Origin: Ampullaceana balthica
Taxonomy: Eukaryota > Mollusca > Gastropoda > Lymnaeidae
Assembly (NCBI GenBank): GCA_944989445.1
Contig: CALYLW010000037.1
Coordinates: 2,022,501 to 2,086,500 of the forward strand
Direction of reading: 5' to 3'
Length of the DNA: 64,000 bases
Position 1 is the first letter of the stretch, and each line of letters starts with the position of its first letter. The notes below the pieces were generated by a model, which was not told the DNA's origin, ran no database searches, and saw only the letters and a list, made by a program, of their open reading frames with translations. The translations under genes and the position numbers were made by a program. This document shows positions 11,019 through 22,354 of the stretch, in pieces.

Positions 11019-11286
11019 ACGCGGTGGTCGAGTGGCAGCGCGCTCGACTGTCGTACCGATGGTCACGAATCCATGTGAAGGCAAGGATTTTCCCCCGGGG
11101 CCTATGGCGTCCCTGAGTCACCCAGCTCCGAATGGGAACCTAACACTAGTTGGGTAATGCGTGGAACCCACAAAGCCGTGGCCTGTGAACGCTTCATCAC
11201 TTGCCAACATATCATCTGTCATGGTCTGTAGACGCAGTTATCTTCTGCATAGAAGGAGCGTCTGTATAGATAAGATAAGATAAAAT
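11019..11286 (+). mobile_element. tRNA-derived SINE, copy 2 (near full length) with LINE-like tail
   Basis: The head GCGGTGGTCGAGTGGCAGC contains an A box (TGGTCGAGTGG), and GGTCACGAATCC about 40 bases on is a damaged B box. The body GTCCCTGAGTC to CAGCTCCGAATGGGAACCT to AGCCGTGGCCTGTGA is shared with copy 1 at 678-903. The tail at 11241-11266 matches the LINE tail at 6164-6189 with one difference over 26 bases (core AGAAGGAGCGTCTGTA), and both then run into GATAA repeats. Known SINEs borrow the 3' end of a partner LINE so that its reverse transcriptase copies them; the same is inferred here. Confidence 0.85.
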
Positions 11287-11364
11287 CTCTTAAATAGACA
11301 CTCAGTGACACACACAGACGCAGAAACACGCACACAAACGCCGTCACGAAAACACCTCGGACAA

Positions 11365-11944
11365 CACCGTGCACAAACACTAATCAACAAACACACAAAC
11401 CCACACTAGTGAATAAACACACACATCCACACACACACAGGCGTGCACAAACACTAATCAACAAACAAACAAACCCACACTAGTGAATAAACACACACAT
11501 CCACACACACACACAGGCGTGCACAAACACTACTCAACAAATACACAAATCCACACTAGTGAATAAACACACACATCCACACACACACACAGGCGTGCAC
11601 AAACACTACTCAACAAATACACAAACCCACACTAGTGAATAAACACGCACATCCACACACACACACACATGCGAGCATAAACACGAATCAACAAATACAC
11701 AAACCCACACAAGTGAATAAACACACACATCCACACACACAGGCGTGCACAAACACTACTCAACAAATACACAAATCCACACTAGTGAATAAACACACAC
11801 ACATCCACACACACACACACACAGGCGTGCACAAACACTAATCAACAAATACACAAACCCACACTTGTGAATAAACACACACATCCACACACACACAGAA
11901 GTGCACAAACACTACTCAACAAATACACAAACCCACACAAATTC
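11365..11944. repeat. About 75-bp CA-rich minisatellite (8 units)
   Basis: Each unit has GTGCACAAACACTACTCAAC, then CACACTAGTGAATAAAC, then ACATCCACACACACAC. Unit length varies with the length of the internal CA run. The 68-codon frame at 11635-11841 is an array product. Confidence 0.88.
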
Positions 11945-11972
11945 AACACAAACCTAATAAACACAAACCCAC

Positions 11973-12107
11973 AAAACCTCTCATAAACATACAAAACCTC
12001 TCATAAACACACAAACCCTCTCATAAACACACAAACCCTCTCATAAACACACAAACCCTCTCATAAACACACAAACCCTCTCATAAACACACAAACCCTC
12101 TCAAAAA
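11973..12107. repeat. 20-bp minisatellite (about 7 units)
   Basis: The unit is CTCTCATAAACACACAAACC. The first two units carry CATACAAAA variants and the last has TCAAAAACACG. The compositional likeness to the adjacent CA-rich array suggests that the two arose from the same local sequence. Confidence 0.88.
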
Positions 12108-13283
12108 CACGTACTTAAGTACTCAGTGGCAATTCTTCACTAAACCCATAATTAGTAAGAGAAATCTCGATAACCTTTCTGGGCCACCACCATGTCAATG
12201 GAAATCAAGATCCCAGCAGTGCGGTCAAATAATAATTAGGACCCTGTTATCTGAAAGGAACTGCTAGATTGTCCCCTTTAATAAAAAAATAAATTTATTA
12301 CCGCATATCAAACGTCATTACCCTTCCAGTAGCCGTGTTTAAAAACGCCGGCACGGGGTCAAAATAAAAGCTCTCTTAACAGCCTCGGGATGGATGGAGC
12401 ACAACAAGCTCGGTCTCTCGCTATCGATCTAACTAAATTGACATTTTCAAGACGGTGGCATCGAGGCAGCGCTTCTCAAAATTATGGGCTTGGGTGGAAC
12501 CGACGGGACAGTGATGGGTTTGTCAGAGGGAGCGTTGGTGTTTTGGCCTGATTCCAACTCCTGAGAGCTGGACAGTGGGCTTGGTCAAATAAAGGTAGTT
12601 TAAAATTGTGGCATCTACACACATTTGAATGGAGGAGGCTGGCAAAAAAATTTGTAGATGAAAATTAATTATAATCATAACATGGCTTTAGCGTATCTTA
12701 ATCTCCACATCAAATTTCCAACACAAACGAAGGAAGACTTTTTCAGACTGTCGTGACTCCATGAGGTCGAGTCCCGGAACTTGTTGGGAAAAAGGGGGGG
12801 GGGTGGCTTGCCCTCCACTCACCTCCCAGTTATGCCACTGGTTATCACCAACAGTTGATCAACTGTGGCGCGACTGGTAAATGTGCTAAATTTTATAACT
12901 TGTGGTTCTACAAATCTGACTTAATCATTTCTAGTCACGACTGAGAATTTTGAAAATTAGAGTTCATCATTTCTTGTTAAATGGTGCGGTAAAGAAACAG
13001 TCTTGTGACATTGATTTTTGAATCCATCAATTTGACCTGAAATGTAGCGAAAGAAAATAAAACCTACCAGAGGTTTTCAATGAGGCCTTGGCGCTGTTTG
13101 GATTTTTTAAGGCCTTCAGGCCGAGCTCCTAATACAATAACTCCACCGTAACAGTAATTGAGAGTCCCCGAAAGAGCTGAGTTAACCTTAGATTTGACAG
13201 CTCATGCTGCTGGGATCGGCTTTCTTTAACATTCAAAACATACTGTTTCTGTGAGTTTTTAAAACAATAATAATATATGTACA
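12108..13283. other. Unannotated DNA
   Basis: No gene found. A G run near 12796 and a CAGTGGCATAACTGGG sequence on the minus strand (12823-12842) resemble a MITE end, but no partner was found. Confidence 0.4.
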
Positions 13284-13305
13284 GGTATATATATATATAT
13301 TATAT

Positions 13306-13360
<55 letters not shown>

Positions 13361-13374
13361 TATTACATTATATA
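13284..13374. repeat. (AT)n microsatellite
   Basis: TA/AT dinucleotide repeats with two short interruptions (TTATATTACAT and TTACATTA). Confidence 0.9.
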
Positions 13375-13720
13375 CATACACACACAGTTTCCACTTTGCT
13401 CTTCGAGCATATAAATGTGTGTGTGTGTGGTTATATATTTATTTATAAATATAAATGTATAAACAGGCACACACACAGACACAAACACGCCAATAGCCGC
13501 ATCCAAAACTGCTATCATTATTTACCAAAGACAGATGAATTCAGAAGTGTGCCATGTTAAGTAAACCTTCGAGTAAAAAGTCTGTTATTGCATGTTTGCG
13601 TGTAAATCAGACTCGTGTACATCTTTAGTTTGATAGCATTTAACGGGGGAACTTATTGACTGCAGTGGCAAAAGAATACTTTAAAAAAAAACTAGGGCAA
13701 GAATATTTAAATTAAAAAAA

Positions 13721-14484
13721 TAAGGCCTTCGGAAATTAACGATTAATTTCTCGATTAATCGTTAAAGATTAAATTATTTTTTTAACGATTAATGGACCCA
13801 TCACTTACAAATTATTGGAAGTCAAAAATTAAAATAATAATATTAAAAAATAGCGGCCGATAAATAATAAATTTCCCTGACGACTACACGAACTTTTAGT
13901 TTTAAACTTTTTACTGACGGGAATGTTCAAAATGTTGATAAAGTTTGCCTACCATGGTTCTAACACTTTGCCCACTTATCAAACCAAATGAAAAGCGTAT
14001 TAAGCTAATGACAGTAATGGAGTCTGACTCAGAGACAGAAAATGACGACTGCTCTTATGATGAATTATTGCGTTATAAATGTAGTTGAAAGTTCCTGAAT
14101 CCATTAACCCTCTACAATGGTGGAAACTTAATGAACACCGATATCCAATAATGTCATTCCTTGCCAAGACCGTTTTGTGCATACCAGTTTCCTAAGTTCC
14201 ATGTGAATGATTGTTCAGCTCGGCTGGTTATATTGTCAATAAGACCCTCTCACCTTTTGAACCAAATAATGTCAGCACATTTGTCTTTTTGCGTAGTTGG
14301 TTAAAAGATGACATATATCAATTAGACATTCCAGTGTTATTTGGATTTTCAACAAGAACGTTTAATAAATGTTACTTATGACATCATAAATTTTATTTTT
14401 TGATTTTAATCGAAATTAACGATTAATTAATCGTTAATTTTTCAAAAGTTAACGATTAAATTTAAAATAATCGTTACAGCCCTA
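13721..14484 (+). mobile_element. Decayed hAT-type DNA transposon, copy 1
   Basis: The left end TAAGGCCTTCGGAAATTAACG resembles TAGGGCTGCGGAAATTAACG at 62047. The right end is the complement of TTAGGGCTGTAACGATTA. Both ends are followed by repeated ATTAATCGTTAA-type palindromic motifs. The body holds a broken transposase C-terminus. No clear 8-bp duplication survives because both flanks are A-rich. Confidence 0.72.
13925..14360 (+). pseudogene. hAT transposase C-terminal dimerisation-domain remnant
   Basis: Pieced over frameshifts and stops, the plus strand encodes ETENDDCSYDELLRY, then VPESINPLQWWKLNE, then YPIMSFLAKTVLCIP, then LFSSAGYIVNKT. This is the hAT dimerisation pattern of a tryptophan-rich segment, LAK, and a serine-glycine segment. 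The frame breaks near 14087, and a stop lies just before LFSSAG. The same block is better preserved at 62251-62577. Known hAT transposases use this region for dimer formation; this copy cannot be active. Confidence 0.8.
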
Positions 14485-15170
14485 AAAAACAAAACAATAA
14501 AAAAAAATTAAAAAACACACCAATTGTTGGTTTGCATCTTAGTTGTTTTTCTTTTTTTAATTAAAAAAATTGTTTTTTTCTTTTTTTCAAAGTCTAGCTT
14601 GGACAAATCAACCTTGTTGCGAGTGCAATATTCAATTAAATGTCCATGCAACTTTTATAGCTAAAATTCTAATTTTTACTTTAGATCTTTGTGTGAGGCG
14701 ATGTGGCAAAGTGTGGGAGAAGGTGGTGGGGGGAGGAGAACGGTTATCAGAAAACATTACAATACTACTATGAAGCACTAAACTTTATTGAAAAAAAAAT
14801 ACTTTATGTACAAACTTTGCATAAATTAATGCTTAACACTATAAGTAAACCTAATATAACACTTACTTAAACTTATGTATTTTTTTTCGCTTTAATCTTT
14901 TAAAAAACTTTTTTTTCTCGCTTTCTTGCTTTCTGTTTCACTTTTCATTTCCTTTGTCCCATTTTCACCACCATATTCGTTTCTTATTTTTAAAAAATAT
15001 TTTTAAAATCTTCGCTTACTAATGGTCTCTTAGCAAATGTTGATCCAAGAAGCTTGCTTTTCACTGCATTTTACAATATGTCTGAAATGAGTCAGGTAAA
15101 TGTCATTGAACTGCGCAAGAACTGTTGGCGGCGCGTTGGATGCAGTCACGGGACGCTCAATGTTGTCAGC
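14485..15170. other. Unannotated AT-rich DNA
   Basis: Contains T- and A-rich runs. No recognised feature. Confidence 0.4.
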
Positions 15171-15238
15171 AGCGCGATTTTCGTATATTGGATTTTTCGT
15201 ATATTGATGCATTCGTATCTCGAGGTACTCTTTACAGG
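15171..15238 (-). mobile_element. pogo-like MITE end fragment
   Basis: TTTTCGTATATTGGATTTTT, then GCATTCGTATCTCGAGGTAC, matches the terminal region of the element at 22355-22981 (CAGTGGTACCTCGAGATACG). Only one end is seen, and the last bases before ACAGG are altered. Confidence 0.6.
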
Positions 15239-15339
15239 CCGAAGCATAAGTGGCATTTACGCGAGCTTCACCTACCAACATATCTAGGAACCAAACTTTA
15301 ATTAATATCAATATACATAATTCCCGTCGTCATGGGACG

Positions 15340-15735
15340 TATATGTATATATATGGAATATAATGTATTATATGACGTCATTGTTTGATATTACATTTAA
15401 TACAAGGTGTGCATCAAAAGGTGTGCAAATTAAAGCTGCGCTGTAGAAAATATTATATGACGTCATTGTTTTAGCTCATATTTTAATTTTGGAAAAAAGA
15501 ACAATGTAAAAAGAGGATTTGATGATGGTTAATTTTAAAATAAAAAAACAAAGGGGGTGCCGTACGCGCCCTACAACCCCTATTATAAAATAATCTGGGT
15601 ACATTTCAGAAAGTATAATATTTCGTATATATAAAACAAATGCAAGTTAGTTGGGCGCCAAAAAAAATTGCATTTTTTCAAAATAAATAGATTTTAGCTG
15701 AAAACTTCCGTCATTTTTGACGGGTAATACACTAG
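15340..15735 (+). mobile_element. Helitron-like non-autonomous element, copy 2
   Basis: The 3' end is a 16-base hairpin, CCGTCATTTTTGACGG, then GTAATACA, then CTAG ending at 15735, followed by T. This matches the Helitron rule of a short hairpin a few bases before CTRR with insertion before T. The body shares AAAAGGTGTGCAAATTAAAG, TGACGTCATTGTTT and TTTCAGAAAGTATAATATTT blocks with copy 1. The 5' end near 15340 is approximate. Confidence 0.6.
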
Positions 15736-15737
15736 TT

Positions 15738-15770
15738 TTAGTAATAATAATAATAATAATAATAACAATA
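15738..15770. repeat. (AAT)n microsatellite
   Basis: About nine AAT/TAA units lie directly beside the Helitron-like 3' end and just before the 399-bp duplicated segment. Confidence 0.85.
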
Positions 15771-15778
15771 AAAATAGC

Positions 15779-16177
15779 TACACACAATTATATTTAAATA
15801 ACGAGATATATTATAAAACTATGTCCAAAAGCTTGTTAGTATTCATTATATATTTTAAAGGGTGTTTTCAAATGTTGTTACCGGGTGGTTTGGGGGATGG
15901 TGGTCTGAAAGCTTTTCGAATGTCACCGGTCAGACAACATGTCACCGGTCAGACACGATGTCACCGGTCAGACACCATGTCACCGGTCAGACACCATGTC
16001 ACCGGTCAGACACCATGTCACAGGTCAGACACCATGTCACAGGTCAGACACCATGTCACAGGTCAGACACCATGTCACTGGTCAACCACCATGGTTTCCA
16101 AACGGAGAATTTTTACCACCACCACTCCACATAAGCGTAACTAAGGAGGTGAGTGGTGCAGGGGGCTCATATGTCCC
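15779..16177. repeat. 399-bp duplicated segment, copy 2
   Basis: Identical, as far as I can read, to 4097-4495, including the 19-bp array at 15920-16093. It is flanked on the left by an AAT microsatellite and a Helitron-like end. The two copies are in direct orientation and separated by about 11.3 kb of unrelated sequence. Confidence 0.85.
15920..16093. repeat. 19-bp minisatellite, second copy
   Basis: Same unit, order of variants and copy number as 4238-4411. The identical order of CACCGG, CACAGG and CACTGG variants shows that the array was copied whole and not expanded independently. Confidence 0.9.
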
Positions 16178-17966
16178 ATATAACACAACAGAAACTTGAT
16201 TTTACGAAGAAAGTCTGACTATAATTTCATTTTCTCCTAAAGAGACTGCACCACAACGCCAGGTTCGGGTTCATTAATCTTTGGAGACTTTAGTGGCTAA
16301 CCCCACCCCCAACCCCTCACATGAGACATTTATTCCATAGATTTCACTACCGCAACCCCCCCCCCTCAAACGTTACACGTCAACGCTCCTGTTCCTCTAA
16401 GAGTAATGCCCGCCAGCCGACAGCCAAGAAGTCCTCGCGTCCAGTTGAGGGGTTGACCAATCCATCAGTATCTTAGCTCTCAATAATAGACTGTTGCCAG
16501 TGGTTATACGCCCCCACCTTCTCATTCCCTCCCCATCCTAGAAAAGGGGGAAAAAAGGGATGTAAAAAAATAATTGCGTGCGGTTCATTGACTTGTCTAA
16601 ATGGTACTAAGCTATTTCCTTCTCTGCACTTACTACCCCGCGCGGCTATATTAAATGTGCCGATTTCTTAAATAGATGCACTTACAAAGTCATTAAAACA
16701 TTAAATGACATAAAAATAGATATACAAAATATCACTGTTTAATTTTTTTATTAACATTACCCGAAGAGACCACTATATTGTCATGCAGCTGTTGTAAATA
16801 TGAAGGCCTTTTAACATTCCAAGACCGCAGAAACTTGTCACATCGTGTGTGCATTTTTAAAATACCGAATTTTATTCATTTGAAATTAAAGTTCGGGATT
16901 TTTAGCAATAGGTTTTATCGAGTAATGTAATGTAATGACAGAAGATCCAGGAACAGAGTTGGAACAAGTTCATAAAGATCTAAATCTATTATTCTGTTTG
17001 GACTTATCTCAACAGATCTGGTCAATTCTTCGTTAATTTGAGCTTGAGGGGACTCTTCTGAGGCAAAAACGTGTTTACAATTTTGTTTAAATTACAAACT
17101 TTAAAAAAACAAAAACAAACTTATAGTTATTCCTAGTTTATACTGAAAGACATTGTGTTACGAAAACCTTGTCTAAAATAGTAGCATGACGTTATATTGG
17201 GATATGCCGTATTCCGGTCTGATAAATAATAAAGGCAATACCAAAAAATATCTTTGCAAAGCTAAAAATAAATCAAATCTGCACCAATTTGTACGCCTAG
17301 TGGCCAGTTATGGACTTGTTTAATTTGTAGAGGGAAACATTACTAAGTATGGGGAGGTGTGTCGTGGTAAATATGGTGGCAAATATGGCGAGGAGAGTAG
17401 AGACTGTGCTTTGCAACTTGATGTTTAGCCATTGAAATAATGTTAATTTGAAAATGTTTATTCAGCGTGTGTTGATTTTATTTTCCAAATAGACAGAATT
17501 GCTGTCGAGAAATGATATATTTTTACAAGCACGTGACTTTAAATTATTTTGTTATTACTCTCTATTCTTGAGTTTAAATTGTTATATGTGCCATGTTTGT
17601 ATTACAGTACTTGGTTTAAATTGTTTTGGTATGTCTCTATTTTTTGCGTTTTAAAATGATTTCGTACGTCTCTATTCTTAGGTCTAACTTTAATAGAATG
17701 TCTCCATGCATTTCGAGATATACCCGGAGACCAAATAGTAACTAGAGCAGCATTGACGGCCCTCTTTTATCTCGTAATCCTCAACTCCTTGAGGTGTACA
17801 GCAATTATTTTTAGGGCCTCGAACAAACCTCTAAAATACCAAACTGCCAGTACCCAATCATCAAGTACGCAACCATATGTTATCCATTCAGCTATTACCC
17901 ATTTATAACCAACCCATCTACCCAAATCTCTAAAACAGACTTTCATATTCAAAGCTCCCCGGTGTG
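16178..17966. other. Unannotated DNA
   Basis: 1.8 kb with C-rich runs near 16300-16370 and AT-rich stretches. No gene, RNA or repeat was recognised. Confidence 0.45.
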
Positions 17967-19553
17967 AAGCAATGTGCCTTGAAGCACAACGTGCCTTGAA
18001 GCACAACGTGCCTTGAAGCACAAATTGCCTTGAAGCACAACGTGCCTTGAAGCACAAATTGCCTTGAAGCACAACGTGCCTTGAAGCACAAATTGCCTTG
18101 AAGCACAAATTGCCTTGAAGCACAAATTGCCTTGCAGCACAAATTGCCTTGAAGCACAACGTGCCTTGAAGCACAAATTGCCTTGAAGCACAAATTGCCT
18201 TGAAGCACAAATTGCCTTGAAGCACAAATTGCCTTGAAGCACAAATTGCCTTGAAGCACAACGTGCCTTGAAGCACAAATTGCCTTGAAGCACAAATTGC
18301 CTTGAAGCACAACGTGCCTTGAAGCACAAATTGCCTTGAAGCACAACGTGCCTTGAAGCACGAATTTTCCTTGAAGCACAAATTGCCTTGAAGCACAACG
18401 TGCCTTGAAGCACGAATTGCCTTGAAGCACAACGTGCCTTGAAGCACGAATTTTCATTGAAGCACAAATTGCCTTGAAGCACGAATTTTCCTTGAAGCAC
18501 AAATTACCTTGAAGCACAACGTGTCCTGAAGCACAAATTGCCTTAAAGCACAAATTGCCTTGAAGCACAAATTGCCTTGAAGCACAACGTGTCCTGAAGC
18601 ACAAATTGCCTTAAAGCACAAATTGCCTTGAAGCACAAATTGCCTTGAAGCACAACGTGCCCTGAAGCACAACGTCCCCTGAAGCACAAATTGCCTTGAA
18701 GCACAACGTGCCCTGAAGCATAACGTGCCCTGAAGCACAACGTGCCCTGAAGCACAAATTGCCTTGAAGCACAACGTGCCCTGAAGCACAACGTGCCCTG
18801 AAGCACAACGTGCCCTGAAGCACAAATTGCCCTGAAGCACAAATTGCCCTGAAGCACAAATTGCCCTGAAGCACAAATTGCCCTGAAGCACAAATTGCCC
18901 TGAAGCACAAATTGCCCTGAAGCACAAATTGCCCTGAAGCACAAATTGCCCTGAAGCACAAATTGCCCTGAAGCACAAATTGCCCTGAAGCACAAGTTGC
19001 CCTGAAGCACAAATTGCCCTGAAGCACAAATTGCCCTGAAGCACAAATTGCCCTGAAGCACAAATTGCCCTGAAGCACAAATTGCCCTGAAGCACAAATT
19101 GCCCTGAAGCACAAATTGCCCTGAAGCACAAATTGCCCTGAAGCACAAATTGCCCTGAAGCACAAATTGCCCTGAAGCACAAATTGCCCTGAAGCACAAA
19201 TTGCCCTGAAGCACAAATTGCCCTGAAGCACAAATTGCCCTGAAGCACAAATTGCCCTGAAGCACAAATTGCCCTGAAGCACAAATTGCCCTGAAGCACA
19301 AATTGCCCTGAAGCACAAATTGCCCTGAAGCACAAATTGCCCTGAAGCACAAATTGCCCTGAAGCACAAATTGCCCTGAAGCACAAATTGCCCTGAAGCA
19401 CAAATTGCCCTGAAGCACAAATTGCCCTGAAGCACAAATTGCCCTGAAGCACAAATTGCCCTGAAGCACAAATTGCCCTGAAGCACAAATTGCCCTGAAG
19501 CACAAATTGCCCTGAAGCACAAATTGCCCTGAAGCACAAATTGCCCTGAAGCA
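17967..19553. repeat. 17-bp satellite array (about 93 units)
   Basis: The unit is GAAGCACAAATTGCCCT or variants. From 17967 to about 18820 the units are mixed: AACGTG against AAATTG, CTTGAAG against CCTGAAG, plus 18-bp GAATTTTC forms. From about 18825 to 19553 nearly every unit is the same, with a single AAGTTG variant near 18993. All three minus frames are open because the unit has no stop there, giving overlapping frames of up to 379 codons with a 17-residue peptide repeat (LCFRAICASGQFV). No start context, signal or domain supports translation. Confidence 0.95.
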
Positions 19554-19679
19554 TGCTGTATCGTTTTATATTTTTCATGATGATAAAGAACACCCCTAAC
19601 GGATAGCTACAGATTGAATCACTGTGCTTTCAATACCTATGGATTACCGGACGTCTGCAATCAAACTTTTTGTGTATGG

Positions 19680-19953
19680 TTACTAGTGGAGTTGATACCA
19701 AATGACCACTCTGTTAGTTATGAACTCGCCATTTCAAGAACTAAGATAATTTATCTTGATCTAATCGTATGGTTGGTAGTGGAGTTGATACCAAATGACC
19801 ACTCTGTTAGTTATGAACTCGCCATTTCAAGAACTAAGATAATTTATCTTGATCTAATCGTATGGTTGGTAGTAGAGTTGATACCACGTGACCACTTTGT
19901 TAGTTATGGACCCACCATTTAAAGAACTAAGATAATTTATCTTTATCTAATCG
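19680..19953. repeat. 93-bp tandem repeat (3 units)
   Basis: Three units each contain GTTGATACCAAATGACCACT, TTAGTTATGAACTCGCC and AAGATAATTTATCTTGATCT. The first two are nearly identical and the third is more diverged (ACGTGACCACTTTG). The unit is 31 codons long, so a 102-codon frame with repeated VELIPNDHSVSYEL stays open. AAGATAATTTATCTT is a perfect inverted repeat around its centre base. No known family matches. Confidence 0.88.
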
Positions 19954-21324
19954 TAGTTGCCTTGTACAACTGCACTATTGTGTTTAATACGACAAAGTCT
20001 TACTTTTTTGTTTTCATTAACGAGAATCGTGTACTTCAGGTACTCCTTACGTGTCCCCATGTCGGTCTTTATTGTCCCATCAATACATACTCACACTTTA
20101 CTCCGCCACAGCACCTACTCTCCCCAAACGTAACACGAGACAATCTTTTCATGTCTTAACCGGTCGTTCTTTGTTCCGATTCCCGTATCTATTATTCAAT
20201 TTGTTCGACTTCCCCCACCTCCACCCCATCCCATCACCGCCACACTCTTTCTGGCACAATTTCACTTCCGCAATGAGACACCCCTCTTCTACAAACCGCC
20301 CCCCTCCGCCCCGACCTTATTTAGCTCCGTTTCGAATTCTATCCCACATTCTCAATCTCATCAGTGGCACAAATCAGAAAAGTGGGGGAATAACCGAGGT
20401 AGTTCGATTGAGACAACTCCGTTAGACTGATAGCTATAACTTAGTTCATCATCACAGTCCCGGAAAAGATCTCATCTTCTCAGTGTCTCATTTCTCTGTT
20501 TATTTTGATCTCCTACCAAATAGATAAAATATGTAGACCGTCGAGTGTTGCTCGACCGAACATACGTAAACAAACGATACACCTTATACAATCAGGGGCA
20601 AACGTTTCCTAATTCAAACAAAAAATTTAAAGAGATTTGATTGGATGCGCCGCCAAGGCAGACGACTAGGAAATAGCATTCACACCACGGTTTAGTGTCG
20701 GCTCGATTTTTCCAGACGGACGACTCGAGTCTCCAGATGCTATCGACCCACACCACTGATTGGGTCAATAGATTTGTCCGGTGACCTACTAATTGTATCT
20801 TGTTTAGTACTATTAGAACGATCGCGAGATTTAACGCAGTTTGAACGTCGAGGAAATCATCTTTAATACGCAAAATGACCACAAATTATAAAGTTGCTCA
20901 AATAGTTTTCTAAAGTAAAACAAATGACACAGTTGTTCATACATTAAAACAAAATATCTCCAGGGCGGTATGAACATCCCGAGAACTGTATATGAATGGA
21001 TAATTGGTGGAATTCTAACCAAACTATTTGTGTATTTCTTCAAATAAGTCCATACCGAGTGAAATAACAAAATAAAATAAATAAATAACAAAAATATAAA
21101 AAATTAAAAAAACACCAAAAAAAACAACAACACCGCTCAAAATCATTTGAGAGATATTTTAGAGAAGTAAGGGAACAAATGGTCAATCATCCTAGAAGCT
21201 AAGCTCAGTATAGATACGGTTGCCAAATTTTTGTGAAGAAAGGGCTCCAGAATTTCAAACGTGGATGCAACCAGAATTTCTCTGTTGGACTAAGGATGTT
21301 GGCTTTATGTGTTGGGTCCCATGT
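19954..21324. other. Unannotated DNA
   Basis: No recognised feature. Frames at 20051-20425 and on the minus strand at 20592-21091 have no domain signature. Confidence 0.4.
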
Positions 21325-21520
21325 TCCCTCTAAGGTTCGCTGATCTGTTTGCAAAGTAAAAAACAACAAAAAAACACAACAACGCGTGTGCAAAGTTGCA
21401 CAGTATCCATATTTTGTGCAATATTTTACTAAATTTGCTGCGCGGTGATTCTACAATGGTGCGTGGCGTTGACAAGATATCTGCGCGGCCGCACAACCAT
21501 GCAGCTTAAAGGAATAATTG
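21325..21520 (+). repeat. Dispersed repeat unit with GCTGCGCGGT motif, copy 2
   Basis: Matches 8438-8625: CTCTAAGGTTCGCTG, AAAGTTGCACAGTATCC, CAATATTTTACTAAATTTGC, GCTGCGCGGTGATT, then a GCAGCTTAAAGG end. The flanks differ from copy 1, so the unit moves or is carried independently of the CAG-ended element. Confidence 0.75.
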
Positions 21521-22354
21521 TTTCGTTCTGTTTAGGTTAGAAAGTTACAGTAGGCCTATTTAGTAATAGAATGAAAAGATGATTTTGTTTTTACTGATTA
21601 AACTCCAATTAATTTTGCAATATATGTCTAAAAATATCGTGATTCAAAAAGGGGATATGGGTCTTGTTATTCAAATTTAAAAAATCTAAAAAATTAAAAT
21701 GAGGAAAGAGGAACAATAACAATGTATTATCAATTTTATTTTGCTGTCATTAGGAGATCAGACTGGCTTAGAAATGGAAATAAATAAAAAAATTAAAAAA
21801 CAGGATTTAATAAAAATGGAATAAAAATAAATGAAGTATACTTTGAGCTTATAATAATTTTAGGCCATTCGATAATAATTGACAGCGCTTTTGTTCATAC
21901 TTCACATGCTCAGACGTTCAAGACTTGAAGATGAAATTCAACCTTCTAAATTATTCAGAAAAAATTGTTTCGAAGCAGTAGATTTGTTTATTGCTAAAAT
22001 TTTGAAGGACTGAATAAGGGAAAATAACTTATGACTAGCATCTATTTATATAAATTATATAAAGTGCAAGTTTTACCATTAAGGTTTAAATTTTAAAAAT
22101 TGAGCCGAGATTTCATTAGAGAAAAAAATAATTTCATGTTAAATTTTTATCAACACACAAACTTGAAAGTTGTTGTTTTTCCAGCCAATCTCCATTGCGT
22201 TATAAAAATCCGGGTTTCTAGTTGAAGCAACTTTAATGTGTTGAAAGTTGATTGGTATCAAAAGAAGTGTTTCCCCAAAATAAACAGGTTAATAAGCACC
22301 GAAATAAGCTCTTAAAAATGCACATTTGACATAAAATCTTATTAGATAATAATA
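21521..22354. other. Unannotated AT-rich DNA
   Basis: No recognised feature. Confidence 0.4.

Noticed and set aside
11021..11080. Functional tRNA gene
   Set aside because: The A box is good, but the B box is damaged and the sequence continues into a SINE body shared with another locus.
17767..19593. Overlapping minus-strand frames of 183-379 codons with cysteine-rich repeats (LCFRAICASGQFV)
   Set aside because: The 17-bp unit lacks stops in all three minus frames, so the same 17-residue repeat appears in every frame, as expected from an array and not from a protein gene.
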